From Propionivibrio sp. (GTDB lineage Bacteria; Pseudomonadota; Gammaproteobacteria; Burkholderiales; Rhodocyclaceae): DNA of 64,000 nt. Location of the stretch: positions 1 through 64,000 of the forward strand of contig NZ_JAGOIT010000003.1 of NCBI RefSeq assembly GCF_017995515.1, read 5' to 3'. Below, piece after piece: positions 53,972 through 63,282 of this stretch. The position numbers and the translations under genes were made by a program. Position 1 is the first letter of the stretch; every line of letters starts with the position of its first letter. A model generated the notes under the pieces. It saw only the letters and a list, made by a program, of their open reading frames with translations. It searched no databases and was not told where the DNA came from.

Positions 53972-56011
53972 ATGTTCTCACTCACTCCCAACGCCCTGCG
54001 CAGTAGCGTAACTGCAGCGGTTCTATCGGCCTTCCTGTTTACATCGGGAAATGCCGCGGCGCTGGGTTTGGGGGATCTCGTCGTGCGCTCGTGCCTCGGC
54101 CAGACGCTGCGTGCCGAGATCGGGCTGCTTGAGGCGCCCGGACAGGGCAACCTTGGCGAAACGTGTTTTCGCCTGGGCGAGGCGGCAGGCGGCGAGAACC
54201 TGCCCGTTCTGACGCAGGGCCGATTGCGCCTCGAACAGAGTGGAGGCCACAACCGGCTGGTGATCACGTCGTTGCAGACGATCAATGAACCCGTGCTCCA
54301 GATCAATGTGCACGTGGGCTGTGGCGCCGAGCTGGTGCGCAGCTATACGTTGTTGATCGATCCGGGTCCGACTGACGGAGGCGTGCCGGCCGATGTCGAT
54401 GACGGACGTGGCCGGCCGGCGGTGCATGACAATCCACCGCATCCGCGGCCCTCCGTCGCGCCTGTCGATGATTCCTATCCGACGCTCTGGGAGTCGGTCG
54501 AGGGCGAATCGGCAAAGTCCATCACCCAGGCGCTGTTCCCGCGCCAGCCACGCGCGCAACGGCGCTTTCTCAACGCCTTGCGCGAGGCCAATCCGCAGGT
54601 CGAATTCGGCGAAACGGGGGAGCAGCCGCTGGACGCCGGGGTGTCGCTGCTCATCCCCGATACCCGGCGCGCGCCTGTCATACGCAAGACGACGAAACCC
54701 AAAGACCGACCGTCTTCGCCGCCGGCGCAGAAGCCGGGCGAGCTTGCCAGCGTCTCAGCGACCGGGCAGATGTCGGATCGTCTGACGATTTCCGGCGATG
54801 CGGTTACAGCAAGCGATGCCGGCAGTGTCGGCGATGCCTTCGATCCAGCCTTGCGCTATTCATCCGATCTGTCGATTGGTTTCTCGGACAAGGTCAGCGA
54901 CAACACGCGCGCTATGTTGCGCGTTGAATACAAACTCTTGAACGCGCTCGTCTTCCAGGCGGAAAAGCAGCTTGAGCTGGCCGAGCAGTTGCGCAATCTC
55001 GAAGCGCGTTTCGGGGAAATGCGGGCGATTAACGAAAGTGTGGCGAACCCGGCCGTGGCGCAATCGCAGCCGCCGCTTGCCGCAAAGGCGCCGGATGAGG
55101 CAGTGCTCGCCGACGCCGCGCAGCCCAAGGAGAAGGTCAAGCCGGCAACAGCGGTTCCGGTGACGGACGCGCCCGTGTGGTGGCCGCCCACACTCTTGCT
55201 CCTGGCCTTGTCCGGCCTTCTCGCCTGGTGGCTGGCGCGTCGTTCGCGCGCCGGTAAAGCGGCCGTTGTAGCGGCGGACTCGTCTGAATCTGATTTGCGC
55301 GCTACGCCCGGGGCGTTCGTCGTACACGACACGCTGACGCGAGCCGATCCCGTGGACGCGGTCGAGAGCAAGGTTGCGGCGACGGCGCCCGTGTTCCAGG
55401 CCGACATTCCGCTCGACGTCTCCAAGCCGTTGCCCTTCCACGACGACCATGACGCACGAACGGCTCCGCCGGCCTCTGCGATCGAAGTGAGCCACGTGGA
55501 AGAAGCCGACGATTCTGGCACGGTGCTGGAACTGGCGGAAATCATGGTCTCCTTCGGCCGGATCAAGGGGGCGTGCCAGGCGCTGGCCGAGTACCTCGAA
55601 AATAACCCGGACGCGTCGCTACTCCCGTGGCTGAAGCTCCTGGAAATCTACCGGATGAACGATATGCGCGACGAGTTCGTCGACTGCTCGACGCGCCTCC
55701 GGTCGCACTTCAACGTGGCGCCGGCAAGTTGGGACGAGGCCGGCGCGTGCCTTGGCGAGAAAATCGAGCCGCTCGACGAGAGCGAGTTGTCGATTGACGA
55801 CATCCTGCAGAAACTGCCCACGGTCGGGACATTCCCTCATGTCCGGGAAGGCATCGCCAAAACCTGGGGCACGAACGAGGGCCTGACCTACCTGAAGCAC
55901 TTGCTGCGCGATACGCGTAACGGCCAACGCACAGGGTTCCCGCTGTCGATTGCGCGCGAAATCCTGTTCCTGCTCGATCTCCTGGAGGCGCGTCTGCTTA
56001 CCAGGGTGTGA
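53972..56011 (+). CDS. FimV-family peptidoglycan/pilus assembly protein
   Basis: About 679 residues. Signal peptide near 8-28, then the FimV N-domain (LGLGDLVVRSCLGQTLRAEI), a linker with a LysM-like segment (about 160-225), coiled coil near 315-345, membrane helix near 403-422 (WWPPTLLLLALSGLLAWWL), and a cytoplasmic TPR-like C-domain (ELAEIMVSFGRIKGACQALAEY). FimV proteins organise type IV pili and polar proteins. Two ATGs are possible (53942, 53972); I used the second because it gives the cleaner signal peptide. Confidence 0.8.
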   Translation: MFSLTPNALRSSVTAAVLSAFLFTSGNAAALGLGDLVVRSCLGQTLRAEIGLLEAPGQGNLGETCFRLGEAAGGENLPVLTQGRLRLEQSGGHNRLVITSLQTINEPVLQINVHVGCGAELVRSYTLLIDPGPTDGGVPADVDDGRGRPAVHDNPPHPRPSVAPVDDSYPTLWESVEGESAKSITQALFPRQPRAQRRFLNALREANPQVEFGETGEQPLDAGVSLLIPDTRRAPVIRKTTKPKDRPSSPPAQKPGELASVSATGQMSDRLTISGDAVTASDAGSVGDAFDPALRYSSDLSIGFSDKVSDNTRAMLRVEYKLLNALVFQAEKQLELAEQLRNLEARFGEMRAINESVANPAVAQSQPPLAAKAPDEAVLADAAQPKEKVKPATAVPVTDAPVWWPPTLLLLALSGLLAWWLARRSRAGKAAVVAADSSESDLRATPGAFVVHDTLTRADPVDAVESKVAATAPVFQADIPLDVSKPLPFHDDHDARTAPPASAIEVSHVEEADDSGTVLELAEIMVSFGRIKGACQALAEYLENNPDASLLPWLKLLEIYRMNDMRDEFVDCSTRLRSHFNVAPASWDEAGACLGEKIEPLDESELSIDDILQKLPTVGTFPHVREGIAKTWGTNEGLTYLKHLLRDTRNGQRTGFPLSIAREILFLLDLLEARLLTRV

Positions 56012-56059
56012 GCGAGACGCAAGCCGCGTTATGTCGATTACTGTTTCTTGTCCAGATTG

Positions 56060-56075
56060 CTGTATATAATCACAG
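56060..56075 (+). promoter_or_regulatory. LexA (SOS) box overlapping the recA -10 box
   Basis: CTGT, 8 bases, ACAG is a perfect SOS-box consensus. The TATAAT at 56065-56070 inside it is probably the -10 of recA, so LexA would occlude the promoter directly. The -35 is weak (TGTTTC, 56042-56047, 17-base spacing). Confidence 0.85.
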
Positions 56076-56157
56076 TAATTGGCCGTGACGTTCGGGCGCA
56101 GCTTCAACGCCGGTCGAACATGAGATAATTTCCGCCGATCAGGACAAAGGACAAGAA

Positions 56158-57183
56158 ATGGACGACAACAAGGCAAAAGCACTCGCCGCGGCGCTGGCGC
56201 AGATCGAGAAGCAGTTTGGCAAGGGCTCGATCATGAAGATGGGCGACGGCAGCATCGCCAACGACATCCAGGTCGTCTCGACCGGTTCGCTCGGCCTCGA
56301 CATCGCGCTCGGCATCGGCGGTCTGCCGCGCGGCCGCGTCGTCGAAATCTACGGACCGGAATCGTCGGGTAAAACCACGCTGACCCTGCAAGTTATTGCC
56401 GAAATGCAGAAACTGGGCGGCACGGCGGCCTTCATCGACGCCGAACACGCACTTGATCCGACGTACGCACAAAAGCTTGGCGTCAATCTCGACGACCTCT
56501 TGATCTCGCAGCCGGACACCGGCGAGCAAGCGCTCGAAATCGCCGACATGCTGGTGCGCTCCGGCAGTGTCGACGTCGTCGTCATCGACTCGGTCGCCGC
56601 ACTCGTGCCGAAGGCCGAAATCGAAGGCGAGATGGGTGACTCGCTGCCCGGTCTGCACGCCCGCCTGATGAGTCAGGCGCTGCGCAAGCTGACGGGGAAC
56701 ATCAACCGCACCAACACGCTGGTCATCTTCATCAACCAGATCCGCATGAAGATTGGCGTCATGTTCGGCAGCCCGGAAACGACGACCGGCGGCAATGCGC
56801 TCAAGTTCTACGCCTCGGTGCGCCTCGACATTCGCCGCATCGGTGGCATCAAGAAGGGCGACGAAGTGGTCGGCAACGAAACGCGCGTCAAGATCGTCAA
56901 GAACAAGGTGTCGCCGCCGTTTCGCGAAGCGATCTTCGACATCCTCTACGGTGAAGGTACGTCGCGCGAAGGCGAGATCATCGAACTCGGCGTCGCGCAC
57001 AAGCTGGTCGAAAAATCGGGCTCCTGGTACGCCTACAACGGCGAGAAAATCGGTCAGGGCAAGGACAACGCGCGCGAGTTCCTGAAGGCCAACCCGGCGA
57101 TCGCCGAGGAGATTGAGGCGAAGATCCGTGCCGCCGTGAACGTGCCGTCGGCCAAACCCGTTGGCGCAGCCGCCACCGAATAA
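56158..57183 (+). CDS. recA: Recombinase RecA
   Basis: 341 residues. Walker A GPESSGKT (about 66-73), Walker [11 protein letters not shown], loop L2 [21 protein letters not shown], and a short C-terminus that is less acidic than in E. coli. ATP-dependent strand exchange, SOS co-protease. AAAGGA is upstream. Followed by recX after 9 bases. Confidence 0.98.
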   Translation: MDDNKAKALAAALAQIEKQFGKGSIMKMGDGSIANDIQVVSTGSLGLDIALGIGGLPRGRVVEIYGPESSGKTTLTLQVIAEMQKLGGTAAFIDAEHALDPTYAQKLGVNLDDLLISQPDTGEQALEIADMLVRSGSVDVVVIDSVAALVPKAEIEGEMGDSLPGLHARLMSQALRKLTGNINRTNTLVIFINQIRMKIGVMFGSPETTTGGNALKFYASVRLDIRRIGGIKKGDEVVGNETRVKIVKNKVSPPFREAIFDILYGEGTSREGEIIELGVAHKLVEKSGSWYAYNGEKIGQGKDNAREFLKANPAIAEEIEAKIRAAVNVPSAKPVGAAATE

Positions 57184-57192
57184 GAAGCAAGG

Positions 57193-57639
57193 ATGAGCGT
57201 CTCCCTGCGCGAACGGGCGATACGCATGCTCGTGCGGCGCGAGCATGCACGCGCTGAGTTGGCGCGCAAACTGGCGCCGTACGCGGAGTCGGTCGAGGAA
57301 GTCGACATCCTGCTGAACGATCTGACGGCAAGGCGTCTGCTATCGGATGCGCGCTATGTCGAAGCCAGAGTTGGCGCGCGACGAGCCCGCTTTGGCGACG
57401 CGAGGCTGGCCTTTGAACTGCGTACGCAGGGCGTTGCCGATGAGCTGGTCGACGCTGCGTTAGCCGGTGGTGAAGATGAATTGACCCGGGCGCGCCAGAT
57501 CTGGGAAAAGAAGTTTGCGGGAAAGCCGTGCGCAGGCGATGCCCACGAGCGGGCGCGCCAGAGCCGCTTCCTGATGAGCCGCGGATTTTCCGCGGAGACT
57601 GTCCGCCGCGTGCTGCGTGGCGATTTTGAAGACGATTGA
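57193..57639 (+). CDS. recX: RecA regulator RecX
   Basis: 148 residues, helical repeats typical of RecX ([47 protein letters not shown]). It caps RecA filaments. Close linkage to recA is the rule. Its stop is two bases before the lptB ATG. Confidence 0.9.
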   Translation: MSVSLRERAIRMLVRREHARAELARKLAPYAESVEEVDILLNDLTARRLLSDARYVEARVGARRARFGDARLAFELRTQGVADELVDAALAGGEDELTRARQIWEKKFAGKPCAGDAHERARQSRFLMSRGFSAETVRRVLRGDFEDD

Positions 57640-57641
57640 CG

Positions 57642-58403
57642 ATGTCCCTCCACATTGAAGGCAATGATCCGCAACGTGCGCAGAGCCTGCTGACCACGCG
57701 CAACCTGAAGAAGATCTACAAGAAAAGAACGGTCGTTCAGGACGTCTCGCTCGAGGTACGCAGCGGCGAAGTGGTCGGTCTGCTCGGGCCGAACGGCGCC
57801 GGGAAGACGACCTGTTTCTACATGGTCGTCGGCCTGGTCGCCTGTGATGGGGGCGACGTGTTCATCGACGAGACGAAGATCACGCACTTGCCGATCCACC
57901 GGCGCGCCAGGCTCGGCGTTTCCTATCTGCCGCAGGAGGCGTCGGTCTTTCGCAAGCTGACGGTCATCGAAAACATCCAGGCCGTTCTCGAATTGCAGAA
58001 CCTGACTCCGGCGGTCATGGAGAGTCGTGCAGAAGAACTGCTCGAGGAACTTCACATCGGGCACATTCGCAACAGCTCCGCCGCGTCGCTGTCGGGCGGT
58101 GAACGCCGGCGTGTCGAGATTGCCCGCGCCTTGTCTACCGATCCGCGTTTCATTCTGCTCGATGAGCCGTTCGCCGGCGTCGATCCGATCGCCGTGCTCG
58201 ATATCCAGAAGATCATCCGCTTCCTCAAGGAGCGCGGAATCGGCGTCCTGATCACCGATCACAACGTGCGCGAGACGCTCGGTATCTGCGATCACGCCTA
58301 TATCCTCAACGAGGGAAGCGTGCTCGCGGCTGGCCGTCCGGATGAAATCATTTATAATGAAAATGTCCGGAAAGTATATCTGGGCGAGAACTTCCGCCTC
58401 TGA
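57642..58403 (+). CDS. lptB: LPS export ABC transporter ATPase LptB
   Basis: 253 residues. Walker [10 protein letters not shown] near 48-56, Q-loop, [15 protein letters not shown] signature and Walker [15 protein letters not shown], then the HNVRETL H-loop. With LptFG it extracts lipopolysaccharide from the inner membrane. lptA and lptC are not in the window. ATG 57642 is used; an upstream TTG is part of the recX stop. Confidence 0.95.
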   Translation: MSLHIEGNDPQRAQSLLTTRNLKKIYKKRTVVQDVSLEVRSGEVVGLLGPNGAGKTTCFYMVVGLVACDGGDVFIDETKITHLPIHRRARLGVSYLPQEASVFRKLTVIENIQAVLELQNLTPAVMESRAEELLEELHIGHIRNSSAASLSGGERRRVEIARALSTDPRFILLDEPFAGVDPIAVLDIQKIIRFLKERGIGVLITDHNVRETLGICDHAYILNEGSVLAAGRPDEIIYNENVRKVYLGENFRL

Positions 58404-58478
58404 ACGTGATTTGTTGCTGCGGGAGTCAAAGAATAAGCGGTAGCCTCCCTCAATCCGGCAGCTGATCAGGCACCGACA

Positions 58479-59897
58479 ATGAAGCCATCCCTCCAGCTCA
58501 AGCTGTCACAGCATCTCGCGCTGACACCGCAGTTGCAGCAGTCGATACGATTGCTGCAACTGTCGACGCTTGAACTCGAGCAGGAGCTGGAGAAATATCT
58601 CCTCGAAAATCCGCTGCTTGAGCGCCAGGAGGAGGAATACGCACCGCCCCCGAGTGCGCCTGGCTCGAATGATACAGAATCCGCAGCGGAGAAAACCGAC
58701 TCGGAACCGGCTGAATCACCAGCCTCGGCCGACGAGGAGAGTTGGCTGGGCGAGGAAAGCACGTACGCAACTTCGTCCGGCAATTTTGACGACGACGACA
58801 GCGACTTCCAGGATGTGCAGGCGGCGACGACCTCGCTGCGCGAACATCTGACCTGGCAGTTGGGCCTGATGAACATTCCCGAACGGGACAGCACGCTGGT
58901 CCAATGTCTGATCGACGCGCTCGACGACGACGGTTACCTGACCCAGTCGCTGGAGGATCTGGCGGAAACGCTCCCGGCCGAACTCGAAATCGAGCCGGAC
59001 GAGTTGCTGATCGCCTTGCGTCGCTTGCAGCATTTCGACCCGACGGGGGTTGGCGCGCGCAATGCGCAGGAATGCCTGGCATTGCAACTCTTGGCTCTGC
59101 CGGAGGACTTGACGCAGCTACTGGCCTTGAAGATCGTGCGCAACCATCTCGATCTGCTCGCTGGTCGTGACTTCACGAAGCTGAAGAAACAGATTGACTG
59201 CGATGACGATCAGCTGCGCGATGCCCAGTTCCTCATTCGCAGCCTGAATCCGCGACCCGGTTCACAGTATGCGGCGCTCGACGCGCGCTACATCACGCCC
59301 GACGTTGTCGTGCGCAAGATTCGCGGGCAGTGGACGGTGAATATCAACTCCGACGCCTTCCCGCGGTTGCGCATCAACAGCATGTACGCGCAAATCCTTT
59401 CACGTCATCGTGGTTCCGGTTTGGCCGGGCAACTGCAGGAAGCGCGCTGGCTGATCAAAAACGTGCAGCAGCGCTTTGACACGATCCTGCGCGTGGCACA
59501 GTCCATCGTCGACCGTCAGCGCCAGTTCTTCGACCACGGCGAAGTGGCGATGCGGCCCTTGGTGCTGCGCGAGATCGCCGATACGCTCGGCCTGCACGAA
59601 TCAACGGTGTCGCGTGTAACGACGCAGAAGTACATGGCGACGCCGCGTGGTATCTTTGAGTTGAAGTACTTTTTCGGTAGCCATGTGGCGACTGAGGCCG
59701 GTGGAGCGTGTTCGGCGACGGCGATCCGGGCGCTGATCAAGCAACTCGTCGGCGTGGAGGACTCGAAGAAGCCGTTGTCCGACAGCCAGATTTCCGAACT
59801 CCTCGGGCAACAGGGGATCGTTGTCGCGCGGCGGACCATTGCCAAGTATCGGGAGTCCCTGAATATCGCGCCGGTCAAACTGCGCAAATCCATTTGA
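58479..59897 (+). CDS. rpoN: RNA polymerase sigma54 factor RpoN
   Basis: 472 residues. Region I is glutamine-rich ([22 protein letters not shown]) and binds activators; acidic region II; core-binding domain; helix-turn-helix ([19 protein letters not shown]) and the RpoN box [14 protein letters not shown] near the C-terminus. It would serve GlrR at 24 kb. It lies in the usual lptB-rpoN-hpf-ptsN order. Confidence 0.97.
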   Translation: MKPSLQLKLSQHLALTPQLQQSIRLLQLSTLELEQELEKYLLENPLLERQEEEYAPPPSAPGSNDTESAAEKTDSEPAESPASADEESWLGEESTYATSSGNFDDDDSDFQDVQAATTSLREHLTWQLGLMNIPERDSTLVQCLIDALDDDGYLTQSLEDLAETLPAELEIEPDELLIALRRLQHFDPTGVGARNAQECLALQLLALPEDLTQLLALKIVRNHLDLLAGRDFTKLKKQIDCDDDQLRDAQFLIRSLNPRPGSQYAALDARYITPDVVVRKIRGQWTVNINSDAFPRLRINSMYAQILSRHRGSGLAGQLQEARWLIKNVQQRFDTILRVAQSIVDRQRQFFDHGEVAMRPLVLREIADTLGLHESTVSRVTTQKYMATPRGIFELKYFFGSHVATEAGGACSATAIRALIKQLVGVEDSKKPLSDSQISELLGQQGIVVARRTIAKYRESLNIAPVKLRKSI

Positions 59898-60031
59898 TTG
59901 CATTGCTGAAACGACCAAAGCGAAGATGAAGGCGATGCGCTTACCCTCAACCCCGATCCATCTCCAGCGAGTTGGCTAGGGGAGAACCGACAGTCGCGCA
60001 AGCGGCTATCACCTTGAAAAGGAGCCAAACC

Positions 60032-60355
60032 ATGAACCTGCAGATCAGTGGACACCATCTTGAGATTACTCCGGCTCTCCATGACTACGTGACGAGCAAG
60101 CTTGAGCGTGTTAAGCGCCACTTCGACCACGTGATCGATGTGAACGTGATCCTGTCGGTCGAGAAACTCAAGCAGAAGGCCGAAGTGACCGTGCACCTGC
60201 CTGGCAAGGACATTTTCGTCGAAGCGATCGACGAGGATCTTTATGCTGCCATCGACGGCCTCGGCGACAAGCTCGATCGTCAGATTCAGAAGCACAAACA
60301 GAAACTGCAGGACCATCATCGTGGCGAGAAAATGAACCACGCCGAAGCCGAATAA
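60032..60355 (+). CDS. hpf: Ribosome hibernation-promoting factor, short form
   Basis: 107 residues, the S30AE/YfiA domain ([44 protein letters not shown]). The short form lacks the long dimerisation tail. Binds 30S in stationary phase to help form 100S ribosomes. ATG 60032 with AAGGAG upstream. It is followed by a strong terminator. Confidence 0.93.
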   Translation: MNLQISGHHLEITPALHDYVTSKLERVKRHFDHVIDVNVILSVEKLKQKAEVTVHLPGKDIFVEAIDEDLYAAIDGLGDKLDRQIQKHKQKLQDHHRGEKMNHAEAE

Positions 60356-60368
60356 GTAGCATAATCAC

Positions 60369-60403
60369 GGCGGATTCGACCGGCAGGTCGAATCCGCCTT
60401 TTT
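60369..60403 (+). terminator. Terminator after hpf
   Basis: A perfect 13-bp stem (60369-60381 against 60386-60398, four-base loop) with TTTTT after it. So ptsN-hprK probably have their own promoter or depend on readthrough. Confidence 0.9.
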
Positions 60404-60462
60404 AATTTGGGCTTTTGTTTTTTTTCCAAGCTTTCAGCTCAAAACATCTCCAGCAATACTGT

Positions 60463-60909
60463 ATGAGCCAGATCAATCAACTCCTGCCGCCCGAAAACAT
60501 CCTGCTCGACCTCGATGCGAGTAGTAAAAAGCGCGTCTTCGAACAAGCCGGCTTGCTCTTTGAAAACAATCAGGGCATCGCCAGCAGTACCGTTTTCGAC
60601 AGCCTTTTTGCCCGTGAAAAGCTCGGTTCGACCGGACTCGGGCGCGGAATCGCCATCCCGCACGGCCGGATCAAAGGGCTGAAAGAAGCCAGCGGCGCTT
60701 TTTTGCGGCTGACAACGCCCGTTGCCTTCGACTCGCCCGATGGCATACCGGTCAATCTGCTATTCGTGCTGCTCGTTCCCGAACTGGCAACGGAGCAGCA
60801 TCTGCAAATCCTCTCTGAACTGGCCGAGCGTTTCTCCGATAGCCAATGCCGGGAAGCACTCTGCAAGGCCGACAGTCCCGAATCCGTGCGCAGGATTTTC
60901 GCCAACTAA
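60463..60909 (+). CDS. ptsN: Nitrogen PTS enzyme IIA (EIIANtr)
   Basis: 148 residues. Phosphorylation site His67 in GLGRGIAIPHGRI. It is the phosphate-accepting end of PTSNtr, which regulates potassium and nitrogen functions. Placed after rpoN-hpf and before hprK, as in most betaproteobacteria. No membrane PTS permease is near. ATG 60463 was chosen because the family starts at SQINQLLPPENILLDLD. Confidence 0.92.
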   Translation: MSQINQLLPPENILLDLDASSKKRVFEQAGLLFENNQGIASSTVFDSLFAREKLGSTGLGRGIAIPHGRIKGLKEASGAFLRLTTPVAFDSPDGIPVNLLFVLLVPELATEQHLQILSELAERFSDSQCREALCKADSPESVRRIFAN

Positions 60910-60922
60910 AGGTCGCGTCAGC

Positions 60923-61867
60923 ATGATTGCCACACGTACTCTGAGCATTACCCAGCTTTACGAAGACCACATCGACAAGCTCAGACTCAGCTGGGTGGCG
61001 GCCGTGGGTGTCGAGCGACTGGTTGAGCTCAGGGACATGGAAATTTACGGCCCGGACGTCGTGGGGCACCTCAACCTGATTTACAGCCATCGTGTTCAGG
61101 TGATCGGCAAAGCCGAGCAACGCTGGCTTGAGCAGGTCGGCGAAGAGCGCTGGCTACGTCAGCTCAGCGACCTGATGGTCGCCAAACCGCCGGCGCTGAT
61201 CGTCGCCGACGGCCTTGAACCGCTGCCCGGTGGGCGCGAGATCTGCGAAGCGATGCAGACGCCTTTGTTTACCAGCCCGAAGGACTGTTCAGCGGTCATC
61301 GACCTGCTGCACCTGTATCTGGCCCGGCGCTTTGCCGACACGGTTTCGGCGCACGGCGTTTTCATGGATGTCTTCGGTCTTGGCGTCCTGATTACCGGCG
61401 ATTCCGGCGTCGGCAAGAGCGAACTCGCGCTCGAACTCGTCTCGCGCGGGCATGGTCTTGTCGCGGATGATGTGGTCGAGCTGGCGCGGATCGCGCCGAC
61501 GACGATTGAAGGCCGCTGCCCGGGCATGTTGCGCGACTATCTGGAGGTGCGCGGGCTTGGGCTGTTGAACATCCGAACCGTCTTCGGTGAAACGGCGGCG
61601 CGCCGAAAAATGAAGCTCAAGCTCATCGTTCACCTGCACAAGACGGTCGCGGGTGAAGAGTTTCAGCGCCTGCCGCTTGACTCCCAATCGCAGGAAATCC
61701 TCGGTATCCCGATCCGCAAGGTGGTCCTGCATGTCGCGGCGGGGCGCAATCTCGCTGTTCTGCTCGAAGCGGCGGTGCGCAACTGCATTTTGCAGATGCG
61801 TGGTATCGACAGCATGAGCGAATTCATAAATCGCCAACAACAAGCAGTTCTTGATGACAATATATAG
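60923..61867 (+). CDS. hprK: HPr kinase/phosphorylase
   Basis: 314 residues. Walker A GDSGVGKSE near 159-167, and the HprK signature LEVRGLGLLNIR near 210-221. Catalytic core residues (the VADD motif, Asp near 178) are present. Phosphorylates HPr at a serine. 13 bases after ptsN. Confidence 0.93.
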   Translation: MIATRTLSITQLYEDHIDKLRLSWVAAVGVERLVELRDMEIYGPDVVGHLNLIYSHRVQVIGKAEQRWLEQVGEERWLRQLSDLMVAKPPALIVADGLEPLPGGREICEAMQTPLFTSPKDCSAVIDLLHLYLARRFADTVSAHGVFMDVFGLGVLITGDSGVGKSELALELVSRGHGLVADDVVELARIAPTTIEGRCPGMLRDYLEVRGLGLLNIRTVFGETAARRKMKLKLIVHLHKTVAGEEFQRLPLDSQSQEILGIPIRKVVLHVAAGRNLAVLLEAAVRNCILQMRGIDSMSEFINRQQQAVLDDNI

Positions 61868-61919
61868 AGTTGTTGTTTATAATTTCGGAAGCTTCACCAA
61901 CCAAGCCAAGGAGTTTCTG

Positions 61920-62165
61920 ATGCTGAAAACTTTGATTGCCGTTGTTGTTCTCACCTTTGCTGCCGGCCATTCCCTGGCAGCCGAGAAAGAAACGAAGGAG
62001 CCGACGCCCGCGCAGCAGGCGCAGCGCGAACGAATGAAAGCTTGCAATGCCGACGCGAAAACGCAACAGCTCAAGGGTGATGAGCGCAAGACCTTCATGA
62101 GCAGTTGCCTGAAGGCCGATAAAGCGGCAAAGGCAGAAAAGACAGAGAAAGCCGATAAACCCTGA
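61920..62165 (+). CDS. PsiF-repeat exported small protein
   Basis: 81 residues. Signal peptide (1-20, ending SLAA). The body has the PsiF repeat (RMKACNADAKTQQLKGDERKTFMSSCLK) with two conserved Cys, and a Lys-rich tail (KADKAAKAEKTEKADK). Function unknown; PsiF in E. coli is phosphate-starvation inducible. ATG overlaps the preceding TTTCTGATG; a ribosome site AAGGAG lies 9 bases upstream. Confidence 0.8.
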   Translation: MLKTLIAVVVLTFAAGHSLAAEKETKEPTPAQQAQRERMKACNADAKTQQLKGDERKTFMSSCLKADKAAKAEKTEKADKP

Positions 62166-62180
62166 TCGCGCCTGAACGAA

Positions 62181-62219
62181 AAAAGCCGGTACAAGCGCTG
62201 AGCGCCTGTACCGGCTTTT
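62181..62219. terminator. Bidirectional terminator between psiF-like gene and cyclase
   Basis: A 13-bp perfect stem (AAAAGCCGGTACA at 62181-62193 and its complement at 62207-62219) carries A on one side and T on the other, so it can terminate both convergent genes. Confidence 0.85.
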
Positions 62220-62229
62220 GCTTTTTCGC

Positions 62230-63210
62230 CTAATCGAAGACTTCGAAATGGGCGCAATCGCGCTTGATGTCCGTTTCCGGTGCGGTGGCCGAGCCGGCTA
62301 AACAGATGGTTCCCTTGCCGCGTAGCGCGACTTCCGACCGGCGGAGGAAGACCTCCGGGTTGTTTCCGAGCGCGACGAACGTGCCGTTGGTGCTCCGGTC
62401 GATGAGAAACGGATGGCCATTGCGCCATTCGATTGACGCGTGCTTGCGCGAGGCGCGCCGGTCGTGGATGACCACATCGCAATCCTGGTCACGCCCCAGG
62501 CTGATGGCGGAAGCGTTCCGTTCAAGCACGAGCACTTGCGCCTTGTACTGAATGCGGACTTTGCTGCCCCCCGGTTCGTCTTCGCTGCGCCGGGTTGGCG
62601 CGTGGTTTGTCGCCGATTCGTGCAGTTCGTGCACGACTACCTCGCTGATCGCCGTCGCCGCGAGCTTTCCATCAGCGGGAGGTGTGGCGAGTTCGCGGGT
62701 CAGCTTGAGCAGGGGAGGCGAGAGCGTCGCGAGGCTTGCCTGACTCGTCAGTATCTGTCCGGGCTTGGCCATTCCGGCGAGCGAAGCGGCGACATTGACG
62801 GTCTCGCCAACGAGCGCGCCGGCTTCTTCACTGACTTCGCCGTGCGCGAAGCCGACGCGGATTTCGAGCTTCACGCCGGACACGGGCGGCAGATCGGCAA
62901 TGCGTTGCTGCATATCGACCGCGGCTTGGAGCGCTTCGTCGGCATACGGAAAAGTCGCCATCAACTCGTCGCCGACGATCTTGACGATTCGGCCGTTGAA
63001 GCCTTCGACGGTCCGCTCTATGCGCCTCATGCAGCGGTCGACGGCGCGCAATGCCTCGGCCTTGCCGAGTTTCTCGTGCAGGCGAGCGCTGCCGGACACA
63101 TCGGCGAGCAAAACGGATACGTGGAGCGGCACAACTTCCATGATGATTCCGTTTCCTGAAAAGGCGGTTTCGGTCCCGCCAGACGATTGTTCGGAAGCTT
63201 CGCTGCTCAT
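62230..63210 (-). CDS. Class III cyclase homology domain fused to FHA domain (catalytic Arg missing)
   Basis: 326 residues. The cyclase domain (about 30-195) keeps metal Asp37 (LLADVSG) and Asp81 (KIVGDELMATF), Lys77 and Asn139 (VNVAAS), but the transition-state Arg that normally follows VNxAA is Ser143. The FHA domain (about 225-300) has GRDQDCD, RKH and STNGTF phospho-threonine contacts. Probably a cytoplasmic signalling protein that binds a nucleotide or partner rather than a good cyclase. Convergent with the PsiF-like gene. Confidence 0.85.
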   Translation of the reverse strand: MSSEASEQSSGGTETAFSGNGIIMEVVPLHVSVLLADVSGSARLHEKLGKAEALRAVDRCMRRIERTVEGFNGRIVKIVGDELMATFPYADEALQAAVDMQQRIADLPPVSGVKLEIRVGFAHGEVSEEAGALVGETVNVAASLAGMAKPGQILTSQASLATLSPPLLKLTRELATPPADGKLAATAISEVVVHELHESATNHAPTRRSEDEPGGSKVRIQYKAQVLVLERNASAISLGRDQDCDVVIHDRRASRKHASIEWRNGHPFLIDRSTNGTFVALGNNPEVFLRRSEVALRGKGTICLAGSATAPETDIKRDCAHFEVFD

Positions 63211-63282
63211 CTCGGCGTTATGGTGGCTACAGCGCAGTCCATCGCCCTAGCCCAATCATAGCAAACGGCCCTTGATTTCGCC

